Below, one piece after another: positions 1-5,271 of a stretch of DNA of 7,572 nt. Each line of letters begins with the position of its first letter. The stretch's first letter is position 1. This stretch comes from JAFGOM01 sp964428385 (GTDB lineage Archaea; Halobacteriota; Methanomicrobia; Methanomicrobiales; Methanospirillaceae). The notes under the pieces are model-generated. The model did no database searches. It was given only the letters and a program-made list of their open reading frames with translations, and had not been told where the DNA came from. The translations under genes were made by a program, and so were the position numbers. The DNA is taken from assembly GCA_964428385.1 (NCBI GenBank), contig CAYRYR010000124.1, positions 1 through 7,572 on the forward strand, written 5' to 3'.

Positions 1-203
1 CCCAGTTCTCCAAGAATATATTTCATCAGGTGTTCAGGATCCCTTCTGAATGCATTGATGAGATCAGTGAAATTATCAAGAATTGTTGTCTTCCCCTCAA
101 GCGTCACACTGGGATCAGGATAGGTCCACCGGCTGGTCTCCTCAGTCGGTTCGGTTACCTGCTCGTATGCTTTATGAAGAAGCGCTTCATATGACTCAAC
201 CAT
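1..203 (-). CDS. eif2b: Translation initiation factor aIF2 subunit beta, N-terminal part (runs off left edge)
   Basis: The minus strand reads from ATG at 203 to the window edge as 67 codons plus two bases, with no stop. The product begins MVESYEALLHKAYEQ and continues with a segment containing LEGKTTILDNF, then RRDPEHLMKYILGELG. The NF..L...F.RDP.HL.K..L.ELG pattern is the conserved N-terminal core of archaeal/eukaryotic eIF2-beta and eIF5. The C-terminal zinc finger would lie outside the window. aIF2-beta is part of the aIF2 heterotrimer that brings initiator Met-tRNA to the small ribosomal subunit in the cytoplasm. The gene is transcribed leftward, away from everything else here. No strong Shine-Dalgarno is visible in the 25 bases upstream. 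ATG 203 is chosen because the protein family starts with this M..YE.LL pattern. Identification rests on remembered family sequence and is fairly secure. Confidence 0.85.
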   Translation of the reverse strand, partial: MVESYEALLHKAYEQVTEPTEETSRWTYPDPSVTLEGKTTILDNFTDLINAFRRDPEHLMKYILGEL

Positions 204-263
204 AGATACTCTATATATCATCAGGAGAGGGTAAAAGGCTGCCCCAGTCAGAAAACAAATGAG

Positions 264-280
264 TGTTTTTATAAAAATAT
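264..280 (-). promoter_or_regulatory. Probable TATA-box promoter of aIF2-beta
   Basis: On the minus strand the sequence reads ATATTTTTATAAAAAC, a good archaeal TATA-box match. It lies about 60-75 bases upstream of the ATG at 203. Transcription would be expected to start about 25 bases downstream, near 240-245, giving a leader of about 40 bases. Assignment is by motif and position only. Confidence 0.45.
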
Positions 281-423
281 CTCTTTTGAGTCAGGTACAG
301 GCATGTTTTTTAAAAAAACGGATCTTATAGTTTAGTCTCTATCCAACAATTTATGGGAGGATTTTCTGATAATCAGTCATTATTGTTTTGGAATTACAAA
401 AGAAGTACGTTGCAATGTATCTA

Positions 424-457
424 TCATACAATAGATTCATCATATAGCATTGTATGA
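424..457. repeat. Perfect 9-bp inverted repeat
   Basis: TCATACAAT at 424-432 is the exact reverse complement of ATTGTATGA at 449-457, with a 16-base spacer. There is no T-tract directly after it on either strand, so it does not look like a terminator. It could be a protein-binding dyad. It is about 220 bases upstream of the aIF2-beta start, so any link to that gene is speculative. Confidence 0.4.
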
Positions 458-504
458 GGGAGAGGTTTCATAACAATAGTCAGATTCACTCTATGCAGTC
501 TTAC

Positions 505-520
505 CCAGATGCTTATCTGG
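505..520. repeat. Short hairpin, 6-bp stem with GCTT loop
   Basis: CCAGAT at 505-510 pairs exactly with ATCTGG at 515-520 across a four-base loop. On the plus strand it is followed by the moderately T-rich TTCTTATATCTTC. It resembles a weak terminator, but no plus-strand gene precedes it. Confidence 0.3.
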
Positions 521-883
521 TTCTTATATCTTCAGATTCAGTGACCATCTAACCTTGTGATCCTCATACTTATACCCAGTCCCATTGACCCCGGGTATAT
601 GAAAAGTTCACGATACAGTTCCAGACCAATATGGACAATAAAAGATTTGAATAGGGGGTTATGAACTGACAGGCGCTAAACCTATTTTTTTTGCATCACC
701 AGTTCTTTCTCTATGACTTTTATTTCAGGCTAGATTGATGAAAAGGGAATCAAATGTTGCAATTACGACATCCGCGTCGTTGTGCTGTTTTTCGTGCACA
801 TTTAAAAGGGCTTATGTATCACATCAGCAATTTCAGAACGTTTTTTCATTGCACTACTATCATTAGGAACGAGCGCACCCGGT

Positions 884-1335
884 ATGGACTATGGTTTGCC
901 CGGGGATCATGAGAGAATAATTCAGGTGCTCAATCGAGAACCTACTGATCCTGAACTTGCATGTTTTGAGAATATATGGAGAAACACTGCAGTTACCCGT
1001 CAACTCGTCATCTACTCATAACATTTCCGACACAAGGAGAGACGGTTCTCCAGGGACCCGGGGATGATGCTGCAATTGTCGCGTATTCAGAGGATATTGC
1101 ACTTGCAGTCGGAATGGAGAGCCATAACCAATACAGGAAAAGTCCTCTCCTGTCGCGACCTAGGAGCTGCCGGTTTTGCCGGGGCCTCAAGTAAGATGTG
1201 TTCTACGCACACAGGGCACAACATATCGGAGTGGTTCACCTCAGGGAGAGTGGTATGGGTACCCGCTTGAAATTATGATTTCTGAGTCACTAGAAGGAAT
1301 GGTATTGAGGTTGAAACTGTCTCTCTTGTACCTCT
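884..1335 (+). pseudogene. purL: purL pseudogene (phosphoribosylformylglycinamidine synthase II), frameshifted and internally deleted
   Basis: Five short pieces in changing frames read as consecutive conserved parts of PurL, the ATP-dependent FGAM synthase of purine synthesis. Frame of 884: GDHERIIQVLNREPTDPELA, ending FENIW near 975. Frame of 976: EKHCSYPSTRHLL, then TFPTQGE, GPGDDAAIV and GMESHN, to about 1128. Intact enzymes have SEHC(S/A)YRS at that join, so one base is missing near 978. Frame of 1064, about 1131-1228: TGKVLSCRDLGAAGFAGASS. Frame of 1231: VVHLRESGMG. Frame of 1260: YPLEIMISESLEGMVL, then EVE in yet another frame to about 1320-1335. ESHN should be followed by HPS and some 150-180 residues (estimated from memory) before the CRDLGAAG motif. 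Here they almost touch, so the middle is deleted. With at least four frameshifts, a deletion and no C-terminal half, it cannot make an active enzyme. A functional purL is presumably elsewhere in the genome. Confidence 0.85.
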
Positions 1336-1639
1336 GCGTTTAAATCAGTTCAATCAGAGGAATTCAAACCGCAAAGGGCGGAATAATAACTCGAAAATAA
1401 TCAAGTAATTATAAGATACCTAGATAATATCTCTTGAAAAATAGACATAACTGCGAAAAGGCAATTATTATACCAGAGTATAGGATGCACTGAAACAAGA
1501 AACACATGTATCCCTCTATTCTTTGCATATGGCTCTCATTCGTCCAGCTGGTTTTTCGTGTATATGATATTGTTACCATCTGGTTTCATGAAAAAAAATA
1601 AGGTCAAAATCATGTCGATTGGCAGAGGAAAACAGAGAG
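1336..1639. other. Gene-free AT-rich spacer between purL relic and mptA promoter
   Basis: No coding frame with recognisable sequence, RNA gene or strong repeat was seen. PurL similarity stops by about 1335. The stretch probably combines decayed sequence with the region upstream of the mptA promoter. Confidence 0.5.
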
Positions 1640-1649
1640 AATATATACC
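1638..1649 (+). promoter_or_regulatory. Probable TATA-box promoter of mptA
   Basis: AATATATACC at 1640-1649 is a good TATA-box match, preceded by a purine-rich stretch (GAAAACAGAGAG) that could serve as the BRE. Transcription would start near 1668-1675, giving a leader of about 40-45 bases before the proposed start at 1714. Assignment is by motif and spacing only. Confidence 0.45.
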
Positions 1650-1699
1650 ATCTTATGTAACAGAGGAGGGATACCGATAATATCATCCCAATATAAGAA

Positions 1700-1708
1700 A
1701 GGAGTGAT
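1700..1708 (+). promoter_or_regulatory. Shine-Dalgarno of mptA, deciding the ATT start
   Basis: AGGAGTGAT is the archaeal consensus AGGAGGTGAT lacking one G. It ends five bases before ATT 1714 and two before ATC 1711. The GAG-to-start distance for ATT is 12 bases, the same as in frhA and frhB. The only standard initiator downstream in frame, GTG 1807, is nearly 100 bases away and has no comparable site. Confidence 0.7.
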
Positions 1709-1713
1709 ACATC

Positions 1714-2685
1714 ATTACACAACATACAGAAGGGGCATTTGTCAAAGAACTACCTGACGTCCAGTCTACAATTCCGGACGTACGCATTAATCTTACCCGG
1801 GTCGGGGTGAAAAATGTCAAAAAACTGGTGGAAGTGAAACGAGACACAAAACGACCAGTTATTTTCATATCTACCTTTGATATCTTTGTCGATCTACCAG
1901 GAAGCCTGAAAGGTGCAAATCTTTCCCGTAACTTTGAAGTTATTGATGAAGTACTTCAACAGGCAATTGAGGGAGATGTAAAAGAGATTGAACATCTCTG
2001 TAGTATGGTCGCACGAAAACTACTTGTCAAACATGAGTACGCTGACCGGACCGAGGTGCAGATGAGGAGTCAGTTCATGGTAAACCAGGAGACTCCGGTT
2101 ACCAGTACCAGCTGTCAGGAAGTTATCAAAGTATATGCAAGTGCTATTGCAAAGCGAACATTCAGGGATCCTATTGTCAGAAAAAGTATCGGAGCTGAAG
2201 TTACCGGGATGACTGCATGTCCCTGTGCCCAGAATATTATGAAGGAACGGGCACGGTACGTGATGCAGAATCTTAATATTGATGATGAGACGATTGAAGC
2301 GTTCTTTAACGAAGTTCCGATGGCAACCCATAATCAGCGGGGCAGGGGATTTCTCTCGATTGAGACCGATGATGACCAGCACTTAAAACTGGAACGTCTC
2401 ATCCAGATTATTAAGGAATCAATGAGTACTCCCATATATGAGCTCTTAAAACGGGGTGATGAAGGCCATGTTGTCCTCACTGCTCATAAGAATCCCCGTT
2501 TTGTAGAGGATTGTGTCAGAGAGATGGCACGAAGAGTCCATGCTGAGTTTATGGATCTTCCTGGTGACTCACTGGTAACCATAGCACAGGACAATGAAGA
2601 GAGTATCCACCAGCATGATGCCTTTGCTGAACGTCAGGCAACACTGGCAGAACTGTCTGATGAGATAAACGGAGATTTTTCCTGA
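1714..2685 (+). CDS. mptA: GTP cyclohydrolase MptA (archaeal, Fe(II)-dependent), apparent ATT start
   Basis: Predicted product of 323 residues. MptA converts GTP to 7,8-dihydro-D-neopterin 2',3'-cyclic phosphate, the first committed step of the methanopterin pterin ring, in the cytoplasm. The N-terminus DVQSTIPDVRINLTRVGVKN is the typical family opening. It is followed by FDIFVDLPGSLKG, the TACPCAQN motif (Cys169, Cys171), ATHNQRGRG (His206), AHKNPRFVEDC and IHQHDAFAER (His299, His301). His206, His299 and His301 correspond to the three histidines I remember as metal or catalytic residues in the Methanocaldococcus jannaschii enzyme. The frame is closed by TGA at 1705-1707. Between there and GTG 1807 there is no ATG, GTG or TTG, yet the conserved N-terminus is encoded in that interval. 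With the Shine-Dalgarno at 1700-1708 this points to ATT 1714 (or ATC 1711) as start. A start at GTG 1807 would drop 31 residues, including conserved ones. It appears to be a single-gene unit with its own promoter and terminator. Confidence 0.92.
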   Translation: MTQHTEGAFVKELPDVQSTIPDVRINLTRVGVKNVKKLVEVKRDTKRPVIFISTFDIFVDLPGSLKGANLSRNFEVIDEVLQQAIEGDVKEIEHLCSMVARKLLVKHEYADRTEVQMRSQFMVNQETPVTSTSCQEVIKVYASAIAKRTFRDPIVRKSIGAEVTGMTACPCAQNIMKERARYVMQNLNIDDETIEAFFNEVPMATHNQRGRGFLSIETDDDQHLKLERLIQIIKESMSTPIYELLKRGDEGHVVLTAHKNPRFVEDCVREMARRVHAEFMDLPGDSLVTIAQDNEESIHQHDAFAERQATLAELSDEINGDFS

Positions 2686-2690
2686 TATAT

Positions 2691-2736
2691 GCTTCATGAT
2701 TGTACATCATAAAGCACGTTGCTATTTTTGGTTTTG
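2691..2736 (+). terminator. Terminator of mptA: hairpin plus T-rich tract
   Basis: Five bases after the mptA stop, GCTT-C-ATGAT (2691-2700) pairs with ATCAT-A-AAGC (2706-2715): nine base pairs around a single C/A mismatch, with a five-base loop. T-rich sequence follows at 2724-2736 (TTTTTGGTTTT). Archaeal termination relies mostly on the T-tract, so the hairpin may mainly protect the 3' end. Confidence 0.55.
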
Positions 2737-3198
2737 GCTATTAGTCTGACGTCTCAAAAAGAGATCTATCGATATAAGTAACACACTATCACCCAATTTG
2801 AGCATTCACAAGTGTGATGGTGTTTTCCAGACCTCATGAGCGCAAATTACCATATCTGATTGATATACATTGAAATTGTCAATTTATCTGATTTTTACAG
2901 TTTTTAGTGTGATGTTTTTTTTACCTGAGCCAGATAGTAAATTAGTTAAATGTGATACTTGTTATTTTTTTAAAAATTAGAATTTTTATGATAAATTTTC
3001 ATCATATATTGCATATCAGATTGTTATTCAAAAAATATCGCATCCTATTCATTTATAGTAAAAAAAATATTAATTTTATAATACTAATTAAGAATTATTT
3101 TTATTTTTTCTTATTTTATTATATTAATAATTGGTAAAAGCCATAAAAATTGTGATAATACCTTTTTAAGAAAACTGATTAATTGACAGCAAAATGAC
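2737..3198. other. Intergenic region with extreme AT-rich block upstream of frh
   Basis: No gene is supported here. From about 2940 to 3150 the sequence is almost entirely A and T, with long T and A runs (TTTTTTTAAAAATTAG, AAAAAAAATATTAATTTTATAATA). A 61-codon open stretch at 2952-3137 is just the Ile/Phe/Tyr/Lys-rich product of AT bias. Several TATA-like words occur, for example near 3074-3083 and 3163-3170, so further promoters cannot be excluded. The block could be curved DNA or a chromatin-protein site upstream of a strongly expressed operon. Confidence 0.5.
2780..2824. repeat. Imperfect inverted repeat between mptA and frhA
   Basis: AACAC (2780-2784) and ATCAC (2788-2792) on the left face GTGAT (2814-2818) and GTGTT (2820-2824) on the right. 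That is ten base pairs interrupted by a 3/1 internal loop, around a 21-base spacer. It may be an operator-like dyad or a chance repeat. Confidence 0.3.
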
Positions 3199-3208
3199 AA
3201 GATATAAT
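3199..3208 (+). promoter_or_regulatory. Candidate TATA box of the frhADGB operon
   Basis: AAGATATAAT is the nearest good TATA-like element upstream of frhA that leaves room for a leader. Transcription would start near 3228-3233, right at the beginning of the dyad cluster, with a leader of about 105 bases. A weaker upstream alternative is TTTTTAAG at 3163-3170, which would start the RNA near 3190. The two cannot be separated by reading alone. Confidence 0.4.
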
Positions 3209-3221
3209 TACACTGCTCTCA

Positions 3222-3289
3222 AATTACCTTTTGACGTACAGAGGTACGGTCATTAACTCTCAGGTCAACCTGAGGGCCCTTAGGTAATT
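3222..3289 (+). promoter_or_regulatory. Nested inverted repeats in the frh leader: possible structured RNA or operator cluster
   Basis: An outer stem pairs AATTACCT (3222-3229) with AGGTAATT (3282-3289), eight perfect base pairs. Enclosed are hairpin A, GACGTAC (3233-3239) with GTACGGTC (3244-3251), seven pairs around one bulged base and an AGAG loop; and hairpin B, CTCAGG (3259-3264) with CCTGAG (3269-3274), six pairs with a TCAA loop. Together they form a three-way-junction-like shape. CCTGAGGGCCCTTAGG (3269-3284) is itself a near-palindrome, so it competes with both hairpin B and the outer stem. The cluster ends about 37 bases before the frhA Shine-Dalgarno. It could be a cis-acting RNA, or DNA dyads bound by a regulator near the transcription start. 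I do not recognise it as a known riboswitch. Confidence 0.45.
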
Positions 3290-3325
3290 ACAAGTACAGC
3301 TTTTCGAACAACACAATATAAACTA

Positions 3326-3333
3326 GAGGCGAT
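3326..3333 (+). promoter_or_regulatory. Shine-Dalgarno of frhA, deciding the TTG start
   Basis: GAGGCGAT matches the archaeal GAGGTGAT in seven of eight positions and ends four bases before TTG 3338. It fixes a TTG start, since there is no ATG or GTG nearby in frame. Confidence 0.65.
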
Positions 3334-3337
3334 AGTT

Positions 3338-4708
3338 TTGTCGAAAGTAGTAGAAGTTTCCCCAACAACCAGGCATGAGGGACATACCAAGATCGTCATG
3401 AAAACCAATGATGAAGGTATTATTGAGCGTGGAGATTGGCTCAGCCTCACCCCGGTACGTGGCATTGAGAAGCTTGCTCTTGGAAAGTCAATGCACCAGG
3501 CACCAAAGATCTCCTCACGAGTATGTGGTATCTGTCCGATAGCACACACACTCGCAGGAGTCGGCGCTATGGAAGGAGCTATTGGATGTGAGATTACGCA
3601 CGATGCTTATCTGCTCCGTGTTATCTTACAATGTGCAAACAGATTACATTCTCATGCACTTCACAACATCCTTTCACTTCCTGACATGTATCTTCCAGGA
3701 ACAGATGTAAAAATTAATCCATTCACACCAGAAGAACCAGTACGGACCGTTGCAAAGCGGATTCAGAAGCTTCGTGAAGTCGGTCAGACTGTTGGTGAGA
3801 TTGTGGGTGGAGAAGCAATACACCCAAGTAACCCACGTGTGGGAGGTATGCATACAAACATTTCCCCACAGGCAAAGAAAAAAGTATATGATCTTGCTCA
3901 GGAAGCACTTCCTCTTGCAATTGCTCATATGGACTTCATGATTGCGGTCTTTAAGAACTTCCAGAATCGTGACACCGTCACAATTGGAAAGACCGAAGTT
4001 CCAGTCCCTGACACTCTTGGTTTCCATGACCAGGGATACATGTCAACAGATCCGGTTTTCTGTTCATCAAACCTTGATGAGAATCCAGATTGGGATCCTA
4101 ACCGCTGGACTGATGTCTCACCATACAACTGGTACATGAACGAGGAACTTGAAGTCACCGATACTGATCCTAACTACCCAATTGGTGGTTCAACACCAGT
4201 TGGCGGAAAGGCATTTCCTGCAATGGAAGCATGCACTTCAGTGCCACTCTATGACGGATGCCCAGTTGAAACCGGTCCACGTGCACGTCTTGTTAAATAT
4301 AAAAACTATGACAAGAAAGGAGCAATGGGTCTGCAGATTGCACGGCAGATGGAATTACCAGACTGTCTGTACAGCATGATTGAAGCTGCTGATGCACTGA
4401 ACTGCAAGGGTGCAGTTATAGCCGACCAGATTCCACAGGGAGATGGTACGGTTCTTGGATGGAACTCAAACGAGGCACCTCGTGGAACAGATGTACACCT
4501 AGCAAAGGTAAAGGATGGTAAGGTTATTGACTATACCCTGCTCGTCCCAACCACCTGGAACTTCCCAACCTGCAGTCGTGCACTTGAAGGAGCACCATGG
4601 CAACTTGCAGAGGTCATTATGCGTGCATATGATCCATGTGTGTCCTGTGCAACCCATATGCTCGTAGTGGATGAAAACAAAAGAATTGTAGCTGATAAAC
4701 TCATTTAA
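3338..4708 (+). CDS. frhA: Coenzyme F420-reducing [NiFe]-hydrogenase, alpha (large) subunit
   Basis: Product of 456 residues from a TTG codon, in the range of Methanosarcina FrhA. FrhA holds the Ni-Fe site that splits H2 in the cytoplasmic Frh complex, which passes electrons through FrhG to FrhB and F420. The N-terminal large-subunit motif is complete: RGIE (41-44), then RVCGICPIAH with Cys63 and Cys66. The C-terminal motif DPCVSCATH supplies Cys434 and Cys437, the other two nickel ligands. All four ligands are cysteine codons, so this is not the selenocysteine Fru type. His440 ends the motif, and the 16 residues after it (MLVVDENKRIVADKLI) are the peptide expected to be removed by the protease FrhD after nickel insertion. 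The gene opens an operon whose next member, frhD, follows after 17 bases. Function and start are both well supported. Confidence 0.97.
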   Translation: MSKVVEVSPTTRHEGHTKIVMKTNDEGIIERGDWLSLTPVRGIEKLALGKSMHQAPKISSRVCGICPIAHTLAGVGAMEGAIGCEITHDAYLLRVILQCANRLHSHALHNILSLPDMYLPGTDVKINPFTPEEPVRTVAKRIQKLREVGQTVGEIVGGEAIHPSNPRVGGMHTNISPQAKKKVYDLAQEALPLAIAHMDFMIAVFKNFQNRDTVTIGKTEVPVPDTLGFHDQGYMSTDPVFCSSNLDENPDWDPNRWTDVSPYNWYMNEELEVTDTDPNYPIGGSTPVGGKAFPAMEACTSVPLYDGCPVETGPRARLVKYKNYDKKGAMGLQIARQMELPDCLYSMIEAADALNCKGAVIADQIPQGDGTVLGWNSNEAPRGTDVHLAKVKDGKVIDYTLLVPTTWNFPTCSRALEGAPWQLAEVIMRAYDPCVSCATHMLVVDENKRIVADKLI

Positions 4709-4725
4709 TAAGGTTACGCATTACT

Positions 4726-5271
4726 ATGTTGTTTGAAGAGATTGTGATATTTGGCTGTGGAAATCCCCTCTTTGCCGATGACGGATTTGGTCCGGAAGTT
4801 GTTGAAGAACTGAAAAAATACAAACTTCCTGACAACGTAAAAGTGATAGATGCTGGTCTTGGTGGTCCACATTTTCTTTTTACTCTGATGGCACAGTCAG
4901 ATGAACCGGTAAAAAAGATCATTTTAATTGATATTGCGGATTTTGGCGGTGAACCAGGCCAGCTTGCACGGCTCAGTGTCAATGATCTACCCCCTGGAAC
5001 ATACCGGGATCCACATTCATGGGGACTTACTGAACCACTCCATATGCTAAAAGACAGAATTGATATCACAATCATTGGATGTCAACCAAAGCGCGTGACT
5101 GAACCCGATTTTGAGATCGGGCTCTCTGATGAGGTTCAAGCTGCAATTCCGAAGACTATCCAGACCATTCTGGATATACTCGGGGTGCAACATGGGACTG
5201 AAGGAACTGCTTTCAAAGATCTTCGGAACGAAAGAGAAGAAGGGATCTCAACCATCCCCTGCAGTAACTGA
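4726..5271 (+). CDS. frhD: F420-hydrogenase maturation endopeptidase FrhD
   Basis: Product of 181 residues of the HybD/HycI hydrogenase protease family. It clips the C-terminal peptide from FrhA after Ni-Fe assembly and is not part of the mature enzyme. Visible motifs are FGCGNPLFADDGFGPEVVEEL near the N-terminus (Asp18/Asp19 at the usual nickel-sensing acid position), IDAGLGG, IDIADFGG (Asp69, Asp72), and DPHSWG (His97), which fits the family's metal-binding histidine. The core ends with TILDILG near residue 153. The last 28 or so residues look non-conserved and are encoded where the gene overlaps frhG, so the stop may have moved downstream. The ribosome site is weak (AAGGT at 4710-4714, 11 bases before the ATG), so translation may depend partly on coupling to frhA. 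Confidence 0.93.
   Translation: MLFEEIVIFGCGNPLFADDGFGPEVVEELKKYKLPDNVKVIDAGLGGPHFLFTLMAQSDEPVKKIILIDIADFGGEPGQLARLSVNDLPPGTYRDPHSWGLTEPLHMLKDRIDITIIGCQPKRVTEPDFEIGLSDEVQAAIPKTIQTILDILGVQHGTEGTAFKDLRNEREEGISTIPCSN

Larger units (their letters stand above)
284..883. other. Intergenic stretch without a recognisable gene
   Basis: No open frame of gene length with recognisable protein sequence was found on either strand. It holds two clean inverted repeats, listed separately. Two short minus-strand open stretches look mildly protein-like: 538-675 (about 45 codons, containing HIGLELYRELFIYPG) and 725-799 (24 codons, containing DADVVIATFDSL). Neither has a convincing start or ribosome site and I do not recognise either. 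Since the stretch abuts a purL relic, it may contain further decayed genes. Confidence 0.5.

Noticed and set aside
976..1270. Open frames of about 70 codons at 976-1194 and 1064-1270 as separate small genes
   Set aside because: Their sequences are consecutive PurL segments in different frames, so they are parts of one pseudogene.
2020..2382. 120-codon minus-strand open frame inside mptA
   Set aside because: It is antisense to a clearly conserved gene, has Cys/His-rich unremarkable sequence and no start signals.
2952..3137. 61-codon open frame in the AT-rich block
   Set aside because: The product is almost only Ile, Phe, Leu, Tyr, Asn and Lys, as expected from AT bias. No ribosome site precedes it and stops are simply rare by chance.
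3674..4027. 117-codon minus-strand open frame inside frhA (and similar ones in frhG and frhB)
   Set aside because: All are antisense or out-of-frame shadows of strongly conserved hydrogenase genes.
5111..5191. FrhG starting at ATG 5111
   Set aside because: This lies inside the conserved part of frhD, has no ribosome site, and encodes an Arg/Ser-rich stretch typical of an out-of-frame reading.
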